Assembly (NCBI RefSeq): GCF_003686955.1
Contig: NZ_RCVM01000004.1
Coordinates: 42,739-106,738, forward strand
Source: Streptococcus hillyeri
GTDB taxonomy: Bacteria; Bacillota; Bacilli; Lactobacillales; Streptococcaceae
Reading direction: 5' to 3'
DNA: 64,000 nt
The notes beneath the pieces were generated by a model, which saw nothing but the letters and a program-made list of their open reading frames with translations, was not told where the DNA came from and did no database searches. Position 1 is the stretch's first letter; each line of letters starts with the position of its first letter. A program made the position numbers and the translations under genes. Below, piece after piece: positions 25,941-35,050 of this stretch.

Positions 25941-26444
25941 ATGAAGCACTACACAAAAGACCCTGAGTTTATGGCACATGTGGGGCATTTGATCAATCAT
26001 CCACGATTTAAAAAGTTAGATAATATTGTGCAGCATCATCATTCGACACGCTATGAGCATTCGATAAATGTTGCTTATACTAGTTTTAAGATTGCAAGAA
26101 AGCTAGGCTGGGATGCAAAATCAACAGCGCGTGGTGGGTTATTACATGATATGTTTTATTACGATTGGCGCGATACCAAATTTAAAAAAGGTCATGCTTG
26201 GACGCATCCACGTATCGCTGTGCGTAATGCAAGAAAGTTAATTGACTTAAATCGTAAGGAAGAGGACATTATCCTTAAGCACATGTGGGGCGCAACGATT
26301 GCTCCGCCTCGCTATAAAGAAGGTTACATTGTAACAATGGTTGATAAATACTGGGCTATTAAGGAGGCGGCAACTCCTCTGAGACACGCTTGGAAAAGGC
26401 GGTCATTCTTTAAAAGGAAAGAACTTGGCAGTCACAATCATTAG
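25941..26444 (+). CDS. HD-domain phosphohydrolase, small
   Basis: The 167-residue protein contains the HD motif in context HHSTRYEHSINVAYTSFKIARKLGW and RGGLLHDMFYYDW (residues 32-75), with a third histidine pair in KHMWG. Such small HD proteins are predicted nucleotide or nucleotide-like phosphohydrolases. It has its own promoter (TG-G-TATAAT at about 25914) and a strong SD AGGAGGTGG, in contrast with its leaderless upstream neighbour. Confidence 0.8.
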   Translation: MKHYTKDPEFMAHVGHLINHPRFKKLDNIVQHHHSTRYEHSINVAYTSFKIARKLGWDAKSTARGGLLHDMFYYDWRDTKFKKGHAWTHPRIAVRNARKLIDLNRKEEDIILKHMWGATIAPPRYKEGYIVTMVDKYWAIKEAATPLRHAWKRRSFFKRKELGSHNH

Positions 26445-26463
26445 GAAATTGATTTAGTAATAG

Positions 26464-26500
26464 AGGATTGCCCAGTTGAGAAATTGATGGGGCAATCTAG
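26464..26500 (+). other. Hairpin between the HD and Bax-inhibitor genes
   Basis: GATTGCCC and GGGCAATC form an 8-bp stem around a 16-nt loop with no T run; a possible attenuator or processing stem. Confidence 0.4.
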
Positions 26501-26551
26501 GGCGCACCGCCTATATTGGTGTGTTCAATGATAGAATGAAGAGGTTATATA

Positions 26552-27247
26552 ATGGAATTTGATAATAATGTGATTTACACACAAACTGATGCAGGTTTGA
26601 ATCGCTTTTTTGCTAAGATTTATGGTCTTGTGGGTATGGGAATTGGGCTTTCTGCTTTTGTTTCGTTTGTTATGCTCTACCTATTTCCAAATAATCTGAT
26701 TGGCATTTTGGCTAATGCACCGATGATTTACTATTTGGCGATTTTTGCAGAATTAGGTTTGGTCTTTGTTGCTTCTGGTGCGGCACGTAAAAATAGTCCC
26801 ATGGCTTTGCCACTCTTTTTGACTTATTCTGCCCTTAATGGTTTTACGCTTAGCTTTGTCCTACTGATGTATGCCCAAACGACTGTTTTTCAAGCCTTTG
26901 TATCGGCTGCTCTTGTTTTTGGTGTTATGGCTATCATCGGGGCAACAGTTAAGAAAGACTTATCGGGAATGGCAAAAGCTTTAATTGCTGCTTTGATTGG
27001 TGTACTGATTGCAAGTTTAGTCAATGTGTTTATCGGCTCAGGTACGATGAGTTATATCATTAGTATCTTGTCAGTATTGATTTTTTCTGGTTTGATTGCC
27101 TACGATAATCAGATGATTAAGCACGTTTATCAGCAAACTGGTGGTCGTGTGGGAGATGGCTGGGCAATTTCGATGGCGCTTAGTCTCTACCTTGACTTTA
27201 TCAATCTTTTTCTTAGCTTGCTCCGCATTTTCTCACGAAATGATTAA
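26552..27247 (+). CDS. Bax inhibitor-1/YccA family membrane protein
   Basis: The 231-residue protein has seven predicted membrane helices and typical BI-1 landmarks: the N-terminal [25 protein letters not shown] and the C-terminal [18 protein letters not shown] segment containing the acidic residues of the proposed pH sensor, and [19 protein letters not shown]. Family members are calcium or proton leak channels and FtsH-linked stress proteins. GAAGAGGTT precedes the start. Confidence 0.9.
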   Translation: MEFDNNVIYTQTDAGLNRFFAKIYGLVGMGIGLSAFVSFVMLYLFPNNLIGILANAPMIYYLAIFAELGLVFVASGAARKNSPMALPLFLTYSALNGFTLSFVLLMYAQTTVFQAFVSAALVFGVMAIIGATVKKDLSGMAKALIAALIGVLIASLVNVFIGSGTMSYIISILSVLIFSGLIAYDNQMIKHVYQQTGGRVGDGWAISMALSLYLDFINLFLSLLRIFSRND

Positions 27248-27271
27248 TCTGAGAAGGATAATAACCTTGGG

Positions 27272-27298
27272 ACCTACTAAAAAAGTAGGTTCTTTTTT
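27272..27298 (+). terminator. Terminator of the Bax-inhibitor gene
   Basis: ACCTAC (27272-27277), loop TAAAAAA, GTAGGT (27285-27290), then TCTTTTTT. Confidence 0.75.
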
Positions 27299-27336
27299 AC
27301 TGTTTAAAAGTATTAGAAATTTTTGGTTTAAAGCGC

Positions 27337-27342
27337 TATAAT
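27337..27342 (+). promoter_or_regulatory. -10 box of dinG (leaderless)
   Basis: TATAAT is followed by AGGTGTT and then ATG 27350; no convincing -35 is visible. Confidence 0.5.
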
Positions 27343-27349
27343 AGGTGTT

Positions 27350-29815
27350 ATGAAACAAATGGATAAAACACGATATGCTATCGTGGATTTAGAAGCGACC
27401 TCGGCTTCTAGTCTTGCTAAAATTATTCAAGTGGGAATTGTGATTCTTGAAGATGGTAAGGTTGTAGAGACGTTTGAAAGTGATATTAATCCTCATGAGG
27501 CCTTGAGTGAACATATTATTTCTTTAACAGGTTTAACGGATGAACGCTTAGCAAAGGCACCTGATTTTTCTCAGGTTGCTAAAACCATTTTTGAATTGAT
27601 TGATGGGGCTATTTTTGTTGCCCACAATGTTAAGTTTGATGCCAATCTCTTGGCAGAAGAGCTTTTTATGGAAGGCTATGAACTTCGTTCTCCTTTGGTC
27701 GATACGGTAGAATTATCACAGATTTTCTTTCCGACTTTTGAGCGCTATACCTTAGAAAACCTTTCACAGGTTTTAGATCTTCAATTAACAGATGCTCATA
27801 CAGCAATTGCGGATGCGCGTGCAACGGCAGAGTTGTTGCTCCGTTTGAAGGAGAAAATCAGAAGTTTGCCCTTGATGACGTTAGAAAAAATTCTGGAGTT
27901 TAGTGATGATTTGCTCTTTGAGACAAGGCTCATTATTGATGAGATTTATAGGGAAAAGAGTGGTGAATCACTGGGAGAAAACTGGATTGAAGTTGGAGGT
28001 CTAGTGCTAAAACAGCCAGCGAATTTACCTGCGCAGCGCCATTTCTCCAAAGACTTTGAGATGAATCTAGGTTTGTTAGGTCTTGATCAGCGTCCTCAGC
28101 AGCAGCTTTTTTCAGAAAAAATAGCAGAGCGGTTAACTGAATCAAAACCAGCCTTTATTGAAGCAGGCACAGGGATTGGAAAAAACTACGGTTACTTATT
28201 GCCACTATTAGCTAACCCTGAAATTAGACAAATTGTGGTGACTGTGCCAACCAAGGCATTGCAAGATCAAATGATGTCAGGGGACATTAAGCGTTTGGAG
28301 GAAGTCTTTAATGTTTCTACTCAGAGCTTGAAAAGTCCTAAAAATTATATCAGTCTTGATAAATTTTGGGATAGCTTGGCGACAGAGGATGATAATCGTC
28401 TTATCAATCGTTATAAGATGCAACTTTTGGTCTGGCTCTGTGAGACAGAAACGGGTGATATGGATGAAATTGGACAAAAGCAGCGATTTGAAGCTTATTT
28501 CAAACAAATTCAACATGATGGGGAATTGAGTCGAAAAAGTTTTTTCACAGATGTTGATTTTTGGGAGAGGCATTATCGAGCCTCTAAAACAAGTCGTCTT
28601 TTGGTTACCAATCATGCTTATTTTTTGACAAGGGTACAGGATGATAAGGACTTTGTCGCTGGTAAGACGTTAATTATTGATGAGGCGCAAAAGTTCTTTT
28701 TGAATCTAGAGGCCTTTTCACATAGAAAGTGTGAGATTAAGCAGATTCTTACCGAGATTGAACAGGTTTTAGGTACAGTGCAAAATACGCTTCATAAGCG
28801 CCTTTTAGAAGGGATTCAATTTGAATTATCTCATTTGACACAGCAATTTTCAGATCTGGGGCAACTAGATGAGGAAAGTCTAGAGCAGTTGAAAATTTAT
28901 TTGAAAGAATTGGATTTGCCTATTCTTCTGGAACTAAGGCAGGTATTGAGCCGAGATGTTCAACAGGTTTGGATTGAGGAAGACGTTTTTGCTGACTACC
29001 GGCGTCTGTTTCTAAAAAGTGCCAGTCTAGTCTTTATGTCCTTACCAGATTTTCTTCCTGAAACGCAAAAAACATATTTTATTTCAGCGACTTTACAAAT
29101 CGGTCATCAGGTGACTCTGGCAAATTTGTTAGGCTATGAGGACTATACCCTAGATAGACTGCCCAAGCCTTTTGAAACTGGTCAGCATATCTTTGTTGAT
29201 GACAGCATGCCGACTGTTACTGAGGTGTCCACAAGACGTTACCTTTTTGAAATGGCAGAGCGTATTAGAGAATTACTTCATTTAGAACGTCCAATTTTAG
29301 TCTTGTTTACTTCCAATAAAACCATGCTGGCATTATCTCAGATCCTAGATGAGTGGGAGATTTCTTATCTTTGTCAGCACAAAAATGGTTTAGCTAGTAA
29401 TCTGAAAAAACGTTTTGATAGAGGAGAAAATCAGCTTTTGCTGGGGTCGGGGGCTTTCTGGGAAGGAATTGATTTTGCTCAGTCGGATCAAATGATTACT
29501 GTTATTAGTCGTCTTCCCTTTGATAATCCTCAATCTCTCTTTAGTCGAAAAATTGAGACTTATCTTAGACAAGAAGGTAAGGAACCTTTTGATGACTATC
29601 ATCTACCGGTTACTATCTTGCGCCTCAAGCAAGCTCTAGGGAGAACGATTCGCAGGGAACAACAGCAATCCGCAGTGCTTATTTTAGATAAACGTTTAGT
29701 CACAAAATCTTATGGGCGAGATATTCAAGAATCGCTTTCCGAACAATCGGAACTTCAAATTCAAAACTTTCCAAAAATTCTTACAGAAATAGGTTATTTT
29801 TTTAATAAAGTTTGA
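27350..29815 (+). CDS. dinG: DinG-type bifunctional DnaQ exonuclease/helicase-like protein
   Basis: The 821-residue protein fuses an N-terminal DEDDh 3'-5' exonuclease (DLEATS, AHNVKFDANLL, HTAIADARATAELL; residues 10-165) to an XPD/DinG-like helicase body. Helicase motifs are present but altered: Walker A reads AGTGIGKNY with asparagine in place of the threonine or serine, and motif II is IIDEAQ. Later motifs GSGAFWEGIDF and QALGRTIRREQQ are intact. Firmicute DinG proteins lack the iron-sulfur cysteines, and some are nuclease-active but helicase-dead; this sequence fits that picture. ATG 27350 follows a TATAAT by seven bases. Confidence 0.88.
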   Translation: MKQMDKTRYAIVDLEATSASSLAKIIQVGIVILEDGKVVETFESDINPHEALSEHIISLTGLTDERLAKAPDFSQVAKTIFELIDGAIFVAHNVKFDANLLAEELFMEGYELRSPLVDTVELSQIFFPTFERYTLENLSQVLDLQLTDAHTAIADARATAELLLRLKEKIRSLPLMTLEKILEFSDDLLFETRLIIDEIYREKSGESLGENWIEVGGLVLKQPANLPAQRHFSKDFEMNLGLLGLDQRPQQQLFSEKIAERLTESKPAFIEAGTGIGKNYGYLLPLLANPEIRQIVVTVPTKALQDQMMSGDIKRLEEVFNVSTQSLKSPKNYISLDKFWDSLATEDDNRLINRYKMQLLVWLCETETGDMDEIGQKQRFEAYFKQIQHDGELSRKSFFTDVDFWERHYRASKTSRLLVTNHAYFLTRVQDDKDFVAGKTLIIDEAQKFFLNLEAFSHRKCEIKQILTEIEQVLGTVQNTLHKRLLEGIQFELSHLTQQFSDLGQLDEESLEQLKIYLKELDLPILLELRQVLSRDVQQVWIEEDVFADYRRLFLKSASLVFMSLPDFLPETQKTYFISATLQIGHQVTLANLLGYEDYTLDRLPKPFETGQHIFVDDSMPTVTEVSTRRYLFEMAERIRELLHLERPILVLFTSNKTMLALSQILDEWEISYLCQHKNGLASNLKKRFDRGENQLLLGSGAFWEGIDFAQSDQMITVISRLPFDNPQSLFSRKIETYLRQEGKEPFDDYHLPVTILRLKQALGRTIRREQQQSAVLILDKRLVTKSYGRDIQESLSEQSELQIQNFPKILTEIGYFFNKV

Positions 29816-29923
29816 TATAATGGAAAGATGAATATCATGTATCGGAAATAGTAGCTTTTAGTCAATTAGGATGACCAGCTTTGCTATTTCCCCAAGTGCT
29901 CGAAAAGAGACCAAGGAGGATCT
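29816..29923 (+). promoter_or_regulatory. Promoter and structured leader of the aminotransferase gene
   Basis: TATAAT at 29816-29821 overlaps the dinG end; transcription should begin near 29828, exactly at an ATG that opens a seven-codon frame MNIMYRK ending at 29851. The leader then folds into one three-tier hairpin (29844-29891): GGAAATAG/CTATTTCC, AGCT/AGCT and GTCA/TGAC. The SD AAGGAGGA of the main gene follows 20 bases later. Confidence 0.55.
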
Positions 29924-31105
29924 ATGACAGTTTTATCAAATCGCGTTTTAGCTATGGAGGAAAGTGTAACCTTAGCTGCAGCAGCTAGAGCTAAGGCCTT
30001 GAAAGCAGAAGGACGAGATGTTATTAGCCTAACGGTTGGTGAGCCTGATTTTGTAACACCTAAGCACATTTGTGATGCAGGTATCGCTTCCATTGAGAAT
30101 GGCTCAGCTTCATTTTATACGGTAGCTAGTGGGCTTCCAGAGCTGAAAGCAGCAGTAGCGACTTACATGGAGAATTTCTATGGTTATGCTGTTAGCCCTA
30201 ATCAAGTTGTCGCAGGGACAGGGGCAAAATTTATCCTTTACGCCTTCTTCATGGCGGTGCTAAATGCAGGAGATGAGGTCATTATTCCGACACCTTACTG
30301 GGTTTCTTATTCAGAGCAGGTGATTATTGCTGAAGGTAAGCCAGTCTTTGTGCAGACGACAGAAGCGACAGACTTTAAAGTGACGGTAGAGCAACTAGAA
30401 GCTGTTCGTACGGACAAGACAAAGGTGCTTTTGCTTAACTCTCCATCAAATCCAACGGGTTCTGTTTATAGTCGTGAGGAGCTTGAAGCGATTGGTCATT
30501 GGGCTGTTGCCAATAATATTTTGATTTTGGCTGACGATATCTATGGGCGTTTGGTCTACAATGGAGCAGAATTTACGCCAATTTCTAGTATTTCTGAGGC
30601 CATTCGCAAGCAAACCATTGTTGTCAATGGTGTTGCTAAAGCCTATGCAATGACAGGTTGGCGCGTAGGCTTTGCGATTGGCAATCCAGAGATTATTGCT
30701 GCGATGGGGAAAATCATTAGCCAGACAACGTCAAATTTAACCACTGCTGCTCAATATGCTGCTATTGCAGCTTTGACAGGTGATCAAACTCCTACAGAGG
30801 AAATGCGTCAGGCTTTTGAAGAACGTCTGAATACCATTTATCCTTTACTGTGCGAAGTGCCGGGCTTTGAAGTTAATAAGCCACAAGGTGCCTTCTACCT
30901 TTTCCCTAATGTCAAAAAAGCGATGGACATGAAAGGCTACACTAACGTGACAGATTTTACCAACGCTATTTTGGAAGAAGCAGGAGTCGCTTTGGTGACT
31001 GGTGAAGGATTTGGAGCTCCAGAAAATGTTCGCATGAGCTATGCGACCGATTTGGACACCTTAAAAGAAGCTGTCAGACGTATCAAAGCGTTTATGGAAG
31101 CTTAA
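29924..31105 (+). CDS. Pyridoxal-phosphate aminotransferase, aspartate type (AspC/AspB-like)
   Basis: The 393-residue class I aminotransferase shows LTVGEPDFVTP, NSPSNPTGSVYSREEL with the conserved Asn, DDIYGRLVYNG, and the PLP lysine in VNGVAKAYAMTGWRVGFAIG near residue 237. It interconverts aspartate and oxaloacetate in the family's main branch, which would supply aspartate to the downstream asparaginyl-tRNA synthetase substrate pathway only indirectly. The gene is 52 bases upstream of asnS; the two are often adjacent in streptococci and probably cotranscribed. Confidence 0.9.
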   Translation: MTVLSNRVLAMEESVTLAAAARAKALKAEGRDVISLTVGEPDFVTPKHICDAGIASIENGSASFYTVASGLPELKAAVATYMENFYGYAVSPNQVVAGTGAKFILYAFFMAVLNAGDEVIIPTPYWVSYSEQVIIAEGKPVFVQTTEATDFKVTVEQLEAVRTDKTKVLLLNSPSNPTGSVYSREELEAIGHWAVANNILILADDIYGRLVYNGAEFTPISSISEAIRKQTIVVNGVAKAYAMTGWRVGFAIGNPEIIAAMGKIISQTTSNLTTAAQYAAIAALTGDQTPTEEMRQAFEERLNTIYPLLCEVPGFEVNKPQGAFYLFPNVKKAMDMKGYTNVTDFTNAILEEAGVALVTGEGFGAPENVRMSYATDLDTLKEAVRRIKAFMEA

Positions 31106-31157
31106 ACCATTTGAGAATTTAGTATTAGAATAAAATTTTAAGAAGAAAAGAGAAAAC

Positions 31158-32504
31158 ATGTCTAGAAAATTAGTTACAATCAATCAAGTGAGCCAACATG
31201 TTGGTGAAGAAGTGACGATTGGTGCTTGGGTAGCCAACAAGTCAGGAAAAGGAAAAATTGCGTTCTTGCAATTACGTGACGGAACAGCCTTCTTCCAAGC
31301 TGTCGCTTTCAAGCCTAACTTTATTGAAACATTTGGTGAAGAAGAAGGAACAGCTAAGTTTGACACCATCAAACGCCTTAGCCAAGAAACATCTGTGTAT
31401 GTTACAGGAATTGTTAAAGAAGATGAGCGTTCAAAATTTGGTTACGAGTTGGATGTGACAAATCTTGAAGTGATTGGTGAATCAACGGATTACCCAATTA
31501 CACCAAAAGAGCACGGAACAGATTTCTTGATGGATAACCGTCACTTGTGGTTGCGTTCACGCAAACAAATGGCTATCCAACAAGTCCGTAATGCGATTAT
31601 CTATGCTACTTACGAGTTCTTTGAGAAAAATGGTTTCATCAAATTTGATAGTCCAATTCTTTCAGGAAATGCAGCCGAAGACTCAACAGAGTTGTTTGAA
31701 ACAGATTACTTCGGTCAACCAGCTTTCTTAAGTCAATCTGGTCAGCTCTACCTTGAGGCAGGTGCCATGGCACTTGGTCGTGTCTTTGACTTTGGCCCAG
31801 TTTTCCGTGCTGAAAAATCAAAAACACGTCGCCACTTGACAGAATTTTGGATGATGGATGCTGAGTACTCATTCCTAACTCATGAAGAGTCACTTGATCT
31901 TCAAGAGGCTTACGTTAAAGCCCTTATTCAAGGTGTTATTGACCGTGCACCACAAGCACTTGAAACGCTTGAGCGTGATGTAGAACTTCTTAAGAGCTAT
32001 ATCGACCAGCCATTCAAACGTGTGCCTTACGATGAAGCGATTGACCTTCTTCAAGCACACGAAAACGATGAAGATACGGATTACGAGCACCTTGAGCATG
32101 GTGATGACTTTGGTTCACCACATGAAACATGGATTTCAAACTACTTTGGTGTCCCAACCTTTGTTGTGAACTATCCAGCCAGCTTTAAAGCTTTCTACAT
32201 GAAGCCAGTACCTGGTAACCCAGAACGTGTGCTTTGTGCAGACCTTCTTGCACCAGAAGGATACGGCGAAATTATCGGTGGTTCAATGCGTGAAGATAAT
32301 TACGATGCCCTTGTTGCGAAAATGGACGAACTTGGTATGGACAAGACGGAGTATGAATTCTATCTTGACCTCCGTAAATATGGTTCAGTGCCACATGGAG
32401 GATTCGGTATCGGTATCGAACGTATGGTAACCTTCGTAGCAGGTACAAAACACATCCGTGAAGCTATTCCATTCCCACGTATGTTGCACCGTATTAAACC
32501 TTAA
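31158..32504 (+). CDS. asnS: Asparaginyl-tRNA synthetase
   Basis: The 448-residue class IIb synthetase has the N-terminal OB anticodon-binding domain ([24 protein letters not shown]) and class II motifs: motif 2 [21 protein letters not shown] and motif 3 [10 protein letters not shown]. The AsnRS-specific active-site pattern and the absence of the Asp-specific insertion support AsnS over AspS. RBS AGAAAAGAGAAAAC is modest. It ends the aspC-asnS unit before a clear terminator. Confidence 0.96.
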   Translation: MSRKLVTINQVSQHVGEEVTIGAWVANKSGKGKIAFLQLRDGTAFFQAVAFKPNFIETFGEEEGTAKFDTIKRLSQETSVYVTGIVKEDERSKFGYELDVTNLEVIGESTDYPITPKEHGTDFLMDNRHLWLRSRKQMAIQQVRNAIIYATYEFFEKNGFIKFDSPILSGNAAEDSTELFETDYFGQPAFLSQSGQLYLEAGAMALGRVFDFGPVFRAEKSKTRRHLTEFWMMDAEYSFLTHEESLDLQEAYVKALIQGVIDRAPQALETLERDVELLKSYIDQPFKRVPYDEAIDLLQAHENDEDTDYEHLEHGDDFGSPHETWISNYFGVPTFVVNYPASFKAFYMKPVPGNPERVLCADLLAPEGYGEIIGGSMREDNYDALVAKMDELGMDKTEYEFYLDLRKYGSVPHGGFGIGIERMVTFVAGTKHIREAIPFPRMLHRIKP

Positions 32505-32513
32505 TAAATGATT

Positions 32514-32544
32514 TACTCTCAGTATCAAATCTGGGAGTATTTTT
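32514..32544 (+). terminator. asnS terminator
   Basis: TACTCTCAG (32514-32522) pairs with CTGGGAGTA (32531-32539) with one G-U, then a T run. Confidence 0.75.
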
Positions 32545-32593
32545 ATTTCTTGACAAGAGAAAATAGTATTGTTATCATTAAATCATACAAGTG

Positions 32594-33004
32594 ATACTCA
32601 TCCAAAATCAAAATTAGCATATTATACTCTCTAATATCATCTAGGGACCAACTAATATAGTGAGGATAAAATGTTTCTTTCGCTATAGTGGAATTCTTAG
32701 CAAGCATTTATTCTTGCTAAGAACGGGCTTTTGGGAGAACTACAGAAATTGAAAGTCAATTTCGTAGTAGTTCCCCCGCAAGGATGATTAGGTTGGACGC
32801 TGTCGAGTAGTCGACAAGTATAGTCAATCATCTACTGAGATATAGAGGGGCTCAAAAAGTAGTAATGAAACTCCGTAGGAGGTTGTGACACTGACTTCGT
32901 CAGCTTTATTTCCCACCTCCAAAGGTCTCCTAGACCTTTGGAGCGTCCGCACTTTTTAAGAAAGAAACAAAAAAGTAATTTTTGATTTTTGTTAAGTATA
33001 AAAG
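32594..33004 (+). repeat. Family B repeat, longest copy
   Basis: The 410-bp copy runs from ATACTCATCCAAAATCAAAA to the A/T-rich AAAAAAGTAATTTTTG tail. It contains TTTCTTTCGCTATAGTGG, a GATTAGG...GTCGAC module (TCGAGTAGTCGA hairpin), the AGTAATGAAACTCC module and the tail palindrome ACCTCCAAAGG/CCTTTGGAG. It fills the space between asnS and ccdA and provides the sequence just upstream of the ccdA SD. Confidence 0.8.
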
Positions 33005-33017
33005 TTAGGAAATGATT

Positions 33018-33689
33018 ATGAATGTTGTTCAAATAGTAACCTTGTTTCTAGAAGGTGTATTGTCTTTTTTCTCGCCCTGTGTCTTGCCGATTTTACCGAT
33101 TTATGTTGGGATATTAGCGGGTAATGAGGACACTCAGGCGGAGAAGTCTCAGAAAAAAGTGATTATTAACACGCTATTTTTTGCTGTCGGAATCTCGCTA
33201 ACCTTCTTTTTATTGACCTTCGCATCGAGTTTCCTAAGCCGTTATTTTCTTCAGCACAGCTTTTTCCTTCAAGGATTGAGCGCGGTGATGATTTTAGTTT
33301 TCGGACTTTTCCAGTTGGGGCTGATTAAGATTCCTGCTTTTTTCAAAGAAATTTCGGCTAAGCATAAGGTCTATAGAAGCGGACAAAAGATGACGCCTCT
33401 CCTTGCCTTAGTCATGGGCTTTGCCTTTAGTTTCTCTTGGACACCCTGCATTGGTCCGATCCTTGCCAGCGTCTTTCTATATGCGTCCAGTCAGGCTGGG
33501 TGGCTTAGCTCGGTTTTGGTGATTGTCTATTGTTTAGGATTTATCCTGCCTTTCGTGTTGCTAGCTTTCTTTTCACAAAAAATGCTGGCTCTGTTTAAAG
33601 CAGGTCAGAAGTGGTTACACTATACCAAACTTCTCTCAGGAATCCTCTTGATAGGAATTGCCTGCTCACTGATTTGGAATTTATTTTAG
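33018..33689 (+). CDS. ccdA: CcdA-type thiol-disulfide transmembrane electron carrier
   Basis: The 223-residue protein has six membrane helices and the paired cysteine motifs of the CcdA/DsbD beta domain: SFFSPCVLPILPIY (about residue 22) and SWTPCIGPILAS (about residue 150). It carries electrons from cytoplasmic thioredoxin to extracytoplasmic thiol proteins. ATG 33018 is preferred over 33012 because AGGA (33007-33010) then has a seven-base spacing. It is ten bases upstream of the TlpA-like lipoprotein, its likely redox partner. Confidence 0.9.
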   Translation: MNVVQIVTLFLEGVLSFFSPCVLPILPIYVGILAGNEDTQAEKSQKKVIINTLFFAVGISLTFFLLTFASSFLSRYFLQHSFFLQGLSAVMILVFGLFQLGLIKIPAFFKEISAKHKVYRSGQKMTPLLALVMGFAFSFSWTPCIGPILASVFLYASSQAGWLSSVLVIVYCLGFILPFVLLAFFSQKMLALFKAGQKWLHYTKLLSGILLIGIACSLIWNLF

Positions 33690-33699
33690 GAGGTTTTTC

Positions 33700-34272
33700 A
33701 TGAAAAATAGAACAGTGTTGTCGATTGTTTTTGCAATGATTTGTGCCTTGGTCTTGACTGGCTGTGATGGGCTACGGAAAGAAAATAAGAAAACAGACTC
33801 AGTAGCAGTAGCTAGCTTAGTCAAAGGTGATCAGGCGCCTGATTTTGAGCTCGTTGCTGATGATGGTAGTAAATTGACCCTAGCAGATTTGAAAGGGAAG
33901 AAGGTCTACATCAATGTGTGGGGAACTTGGTGCCCACCTTGTCGTATGGAAATGCCAGAACTAGAAGAAGTCTACCAAGAGGTTAAAGACCAAGAAGATT
34001 GGGTTTTCCTATCAGTTGCTTCACCAAATGATGAAGGCATGGGGAACACTAAAACACGAGATGTCAGCAAAAAAGAGATTTTAGAAGAAGCGACCGAGCT
34101 TGGCGTGACTTATCCTGTTTATTTTGAAGAAAACCACAGTTTTTTAACAGATTACCAAGTACGAGCTTTTCCAACTCACGTTTTTATCAATTCTGACGGT
34201 ACGATTGCTAATTATGGCATGGGTGCCCTCAATAAAGAAGTTGTCTCAAATACAATGAAACAAGTAAAATAA
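33700..34272 (+). CDS. TlpA/thioredoxin-like disulfide reductase lipoprotein
   Basis: The 190-residue protein has a lipobox LVLTGC (Cys 22) and a thioredoxin fold with active site WCPPC in NVWGTWCPPCRMEMPELEEV, a cis-proline region YQVRAFPTHVFI and an AhpC/TSA-like QAPDFELVADDG lead-in. Together with CcdA it forms an extracytoplasmic reducing system; in streptococci such pairs reduce methionine sulfoxide reductases or resist oxidants. AGGAGG sits ahead of ATG. Confidence 0.92.
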   Translation: MKNRTVLSIVFAMICALVLTGCDGLRKENKKTDSVAVASLVKGDQAPDFELVADDGSKLTLADLKGKKVYINVWGTWCPPCRMEMPELEEVYQEVKDQEDWVFLSVASPNDEGMGNTKTRDVSKKEILEEATELGVTYPVYFEENHSFLTDYQVRAFPTHVFINSDGTIANYGMGALNKEVVSNTMKQVK

Positions 34273-34339
34273 GTGTGATAGTTATCAGGTGCTTTAAAAT
34301 CTTTTAAATTTTTGAGTTCAATAAATAATGCTTAGAGAT

Positions 34340-34372
34340 GAGGTTGAGACTTTTTAGTCTTGACCTCTTTTG
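34340..34372 (+). terminator. Terminator of ccdA-tlpA
   Basis: GAGGT..GAGACT (34340-34351) pairs with AGTCT..GACCTC (34356-34367), followed by TTTTG. Confidence 0.65.
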
Positions 34373-34373
34373 T

Positions 34374-34379
34374 TATAAT
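34374..34379 (+). promoter_or_regulatory. Extended -10 of the DUF1803 gene (leaderless)
   Basis: TG-T-TATAAT, inside the end of the preceding terminator, is six bases from ATG 34386. Confidence 0.6.
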
Positions 34380-34385
34380 AAGCCT

Positions 34386-35039
34386 ATGATAACAATTTTT
34401 AATCCAACAAAACTCACGGGACAGCCTTTTTTTAAAGACTTGATCAATTATCTTAATAGTCATGATGAGGTCATTTTACGTCACATCAAACGAGATTTTC
34501 CTGAGGTTAAAAACTTAGATAAGCAACTTGAGGATTATATTCAAGCGGGTTATATTTTGCGTGAAAATAAGCGTTACAGGCTGAATTTGCCCTTGCTTGA
34601 GACGGTTGAGGAAGTGACTTTAGACAGTCATATCATGGTTGATACAGAGTCACCCGTTTACGGGGAGCTATTGGCATTGTCATTTGAGACAGTTCTTGCC
34701 AATCAAACCAATGATGCTCTGATTGTCGAGGCATCCAGTCTCACGCGTGAAGAACTGACTCTTGCCAATTACTTTCATAAACTGAGAACTGCGCAGCCTT
34801 TTTCAGAAAAACAAGAGAAACTGTATGAGATTTTAGGTGATGTGAATCCAGAGTATGCCCTCAAGTATATGACGACGTTTTTACTCAAGTTTGCTAGAAA
34901 GAACGAGGTGAAGCAGAAGCGTAGGGATATTTTTGTGGATGCTTTGGAGCTTTTGGGTTATGTGGAAAAAATAGCAGAGCAGACGTATGGTTTAGGGATG
35001 GCTTTTGATGCTGATACCCTTACCTTTACGAGAAAATAG
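34386..35039 (+). CDS. DUF1803-domain protein
   Basis: The 217-residue soluble protein begins MITIFNPTKLTGQPFFKDLINYL, a hallmark of the streptococcal DUF1803 family. Nothing in the sequence suggests catalysis; it is rich in charged helices and has a two-part layout with a winged-helix-like N-terminus (HDEVILRHIKRDFPEV, residues 25-40). ATG 34386 is chosen since it follows the -10 by six bases. The longer frame from 34338 would run through the preceding terminator. Function unknown. Confidence 0.75.
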   Translation: MITIFNPTKLTGQPFFKDLINYLNSHDEVILRHIKRDFPEVKNLDKQLEDYIQAGYILRENKRYRLNLPLLETVEEVTLDSHIMVDTESPVYGELLALSFETVLANQTNDALIVEASSLTREELTLANYFHKLRTAQPFSEKQEKLYEILGDVNPEYALKYMTTFLLKFARKNEVKQKRRDIFVDALELLGYVEKIAEQTYGLGMAFDADTLTFTRK

Positions 35040-35050
35040 AGGTGTTTGAA

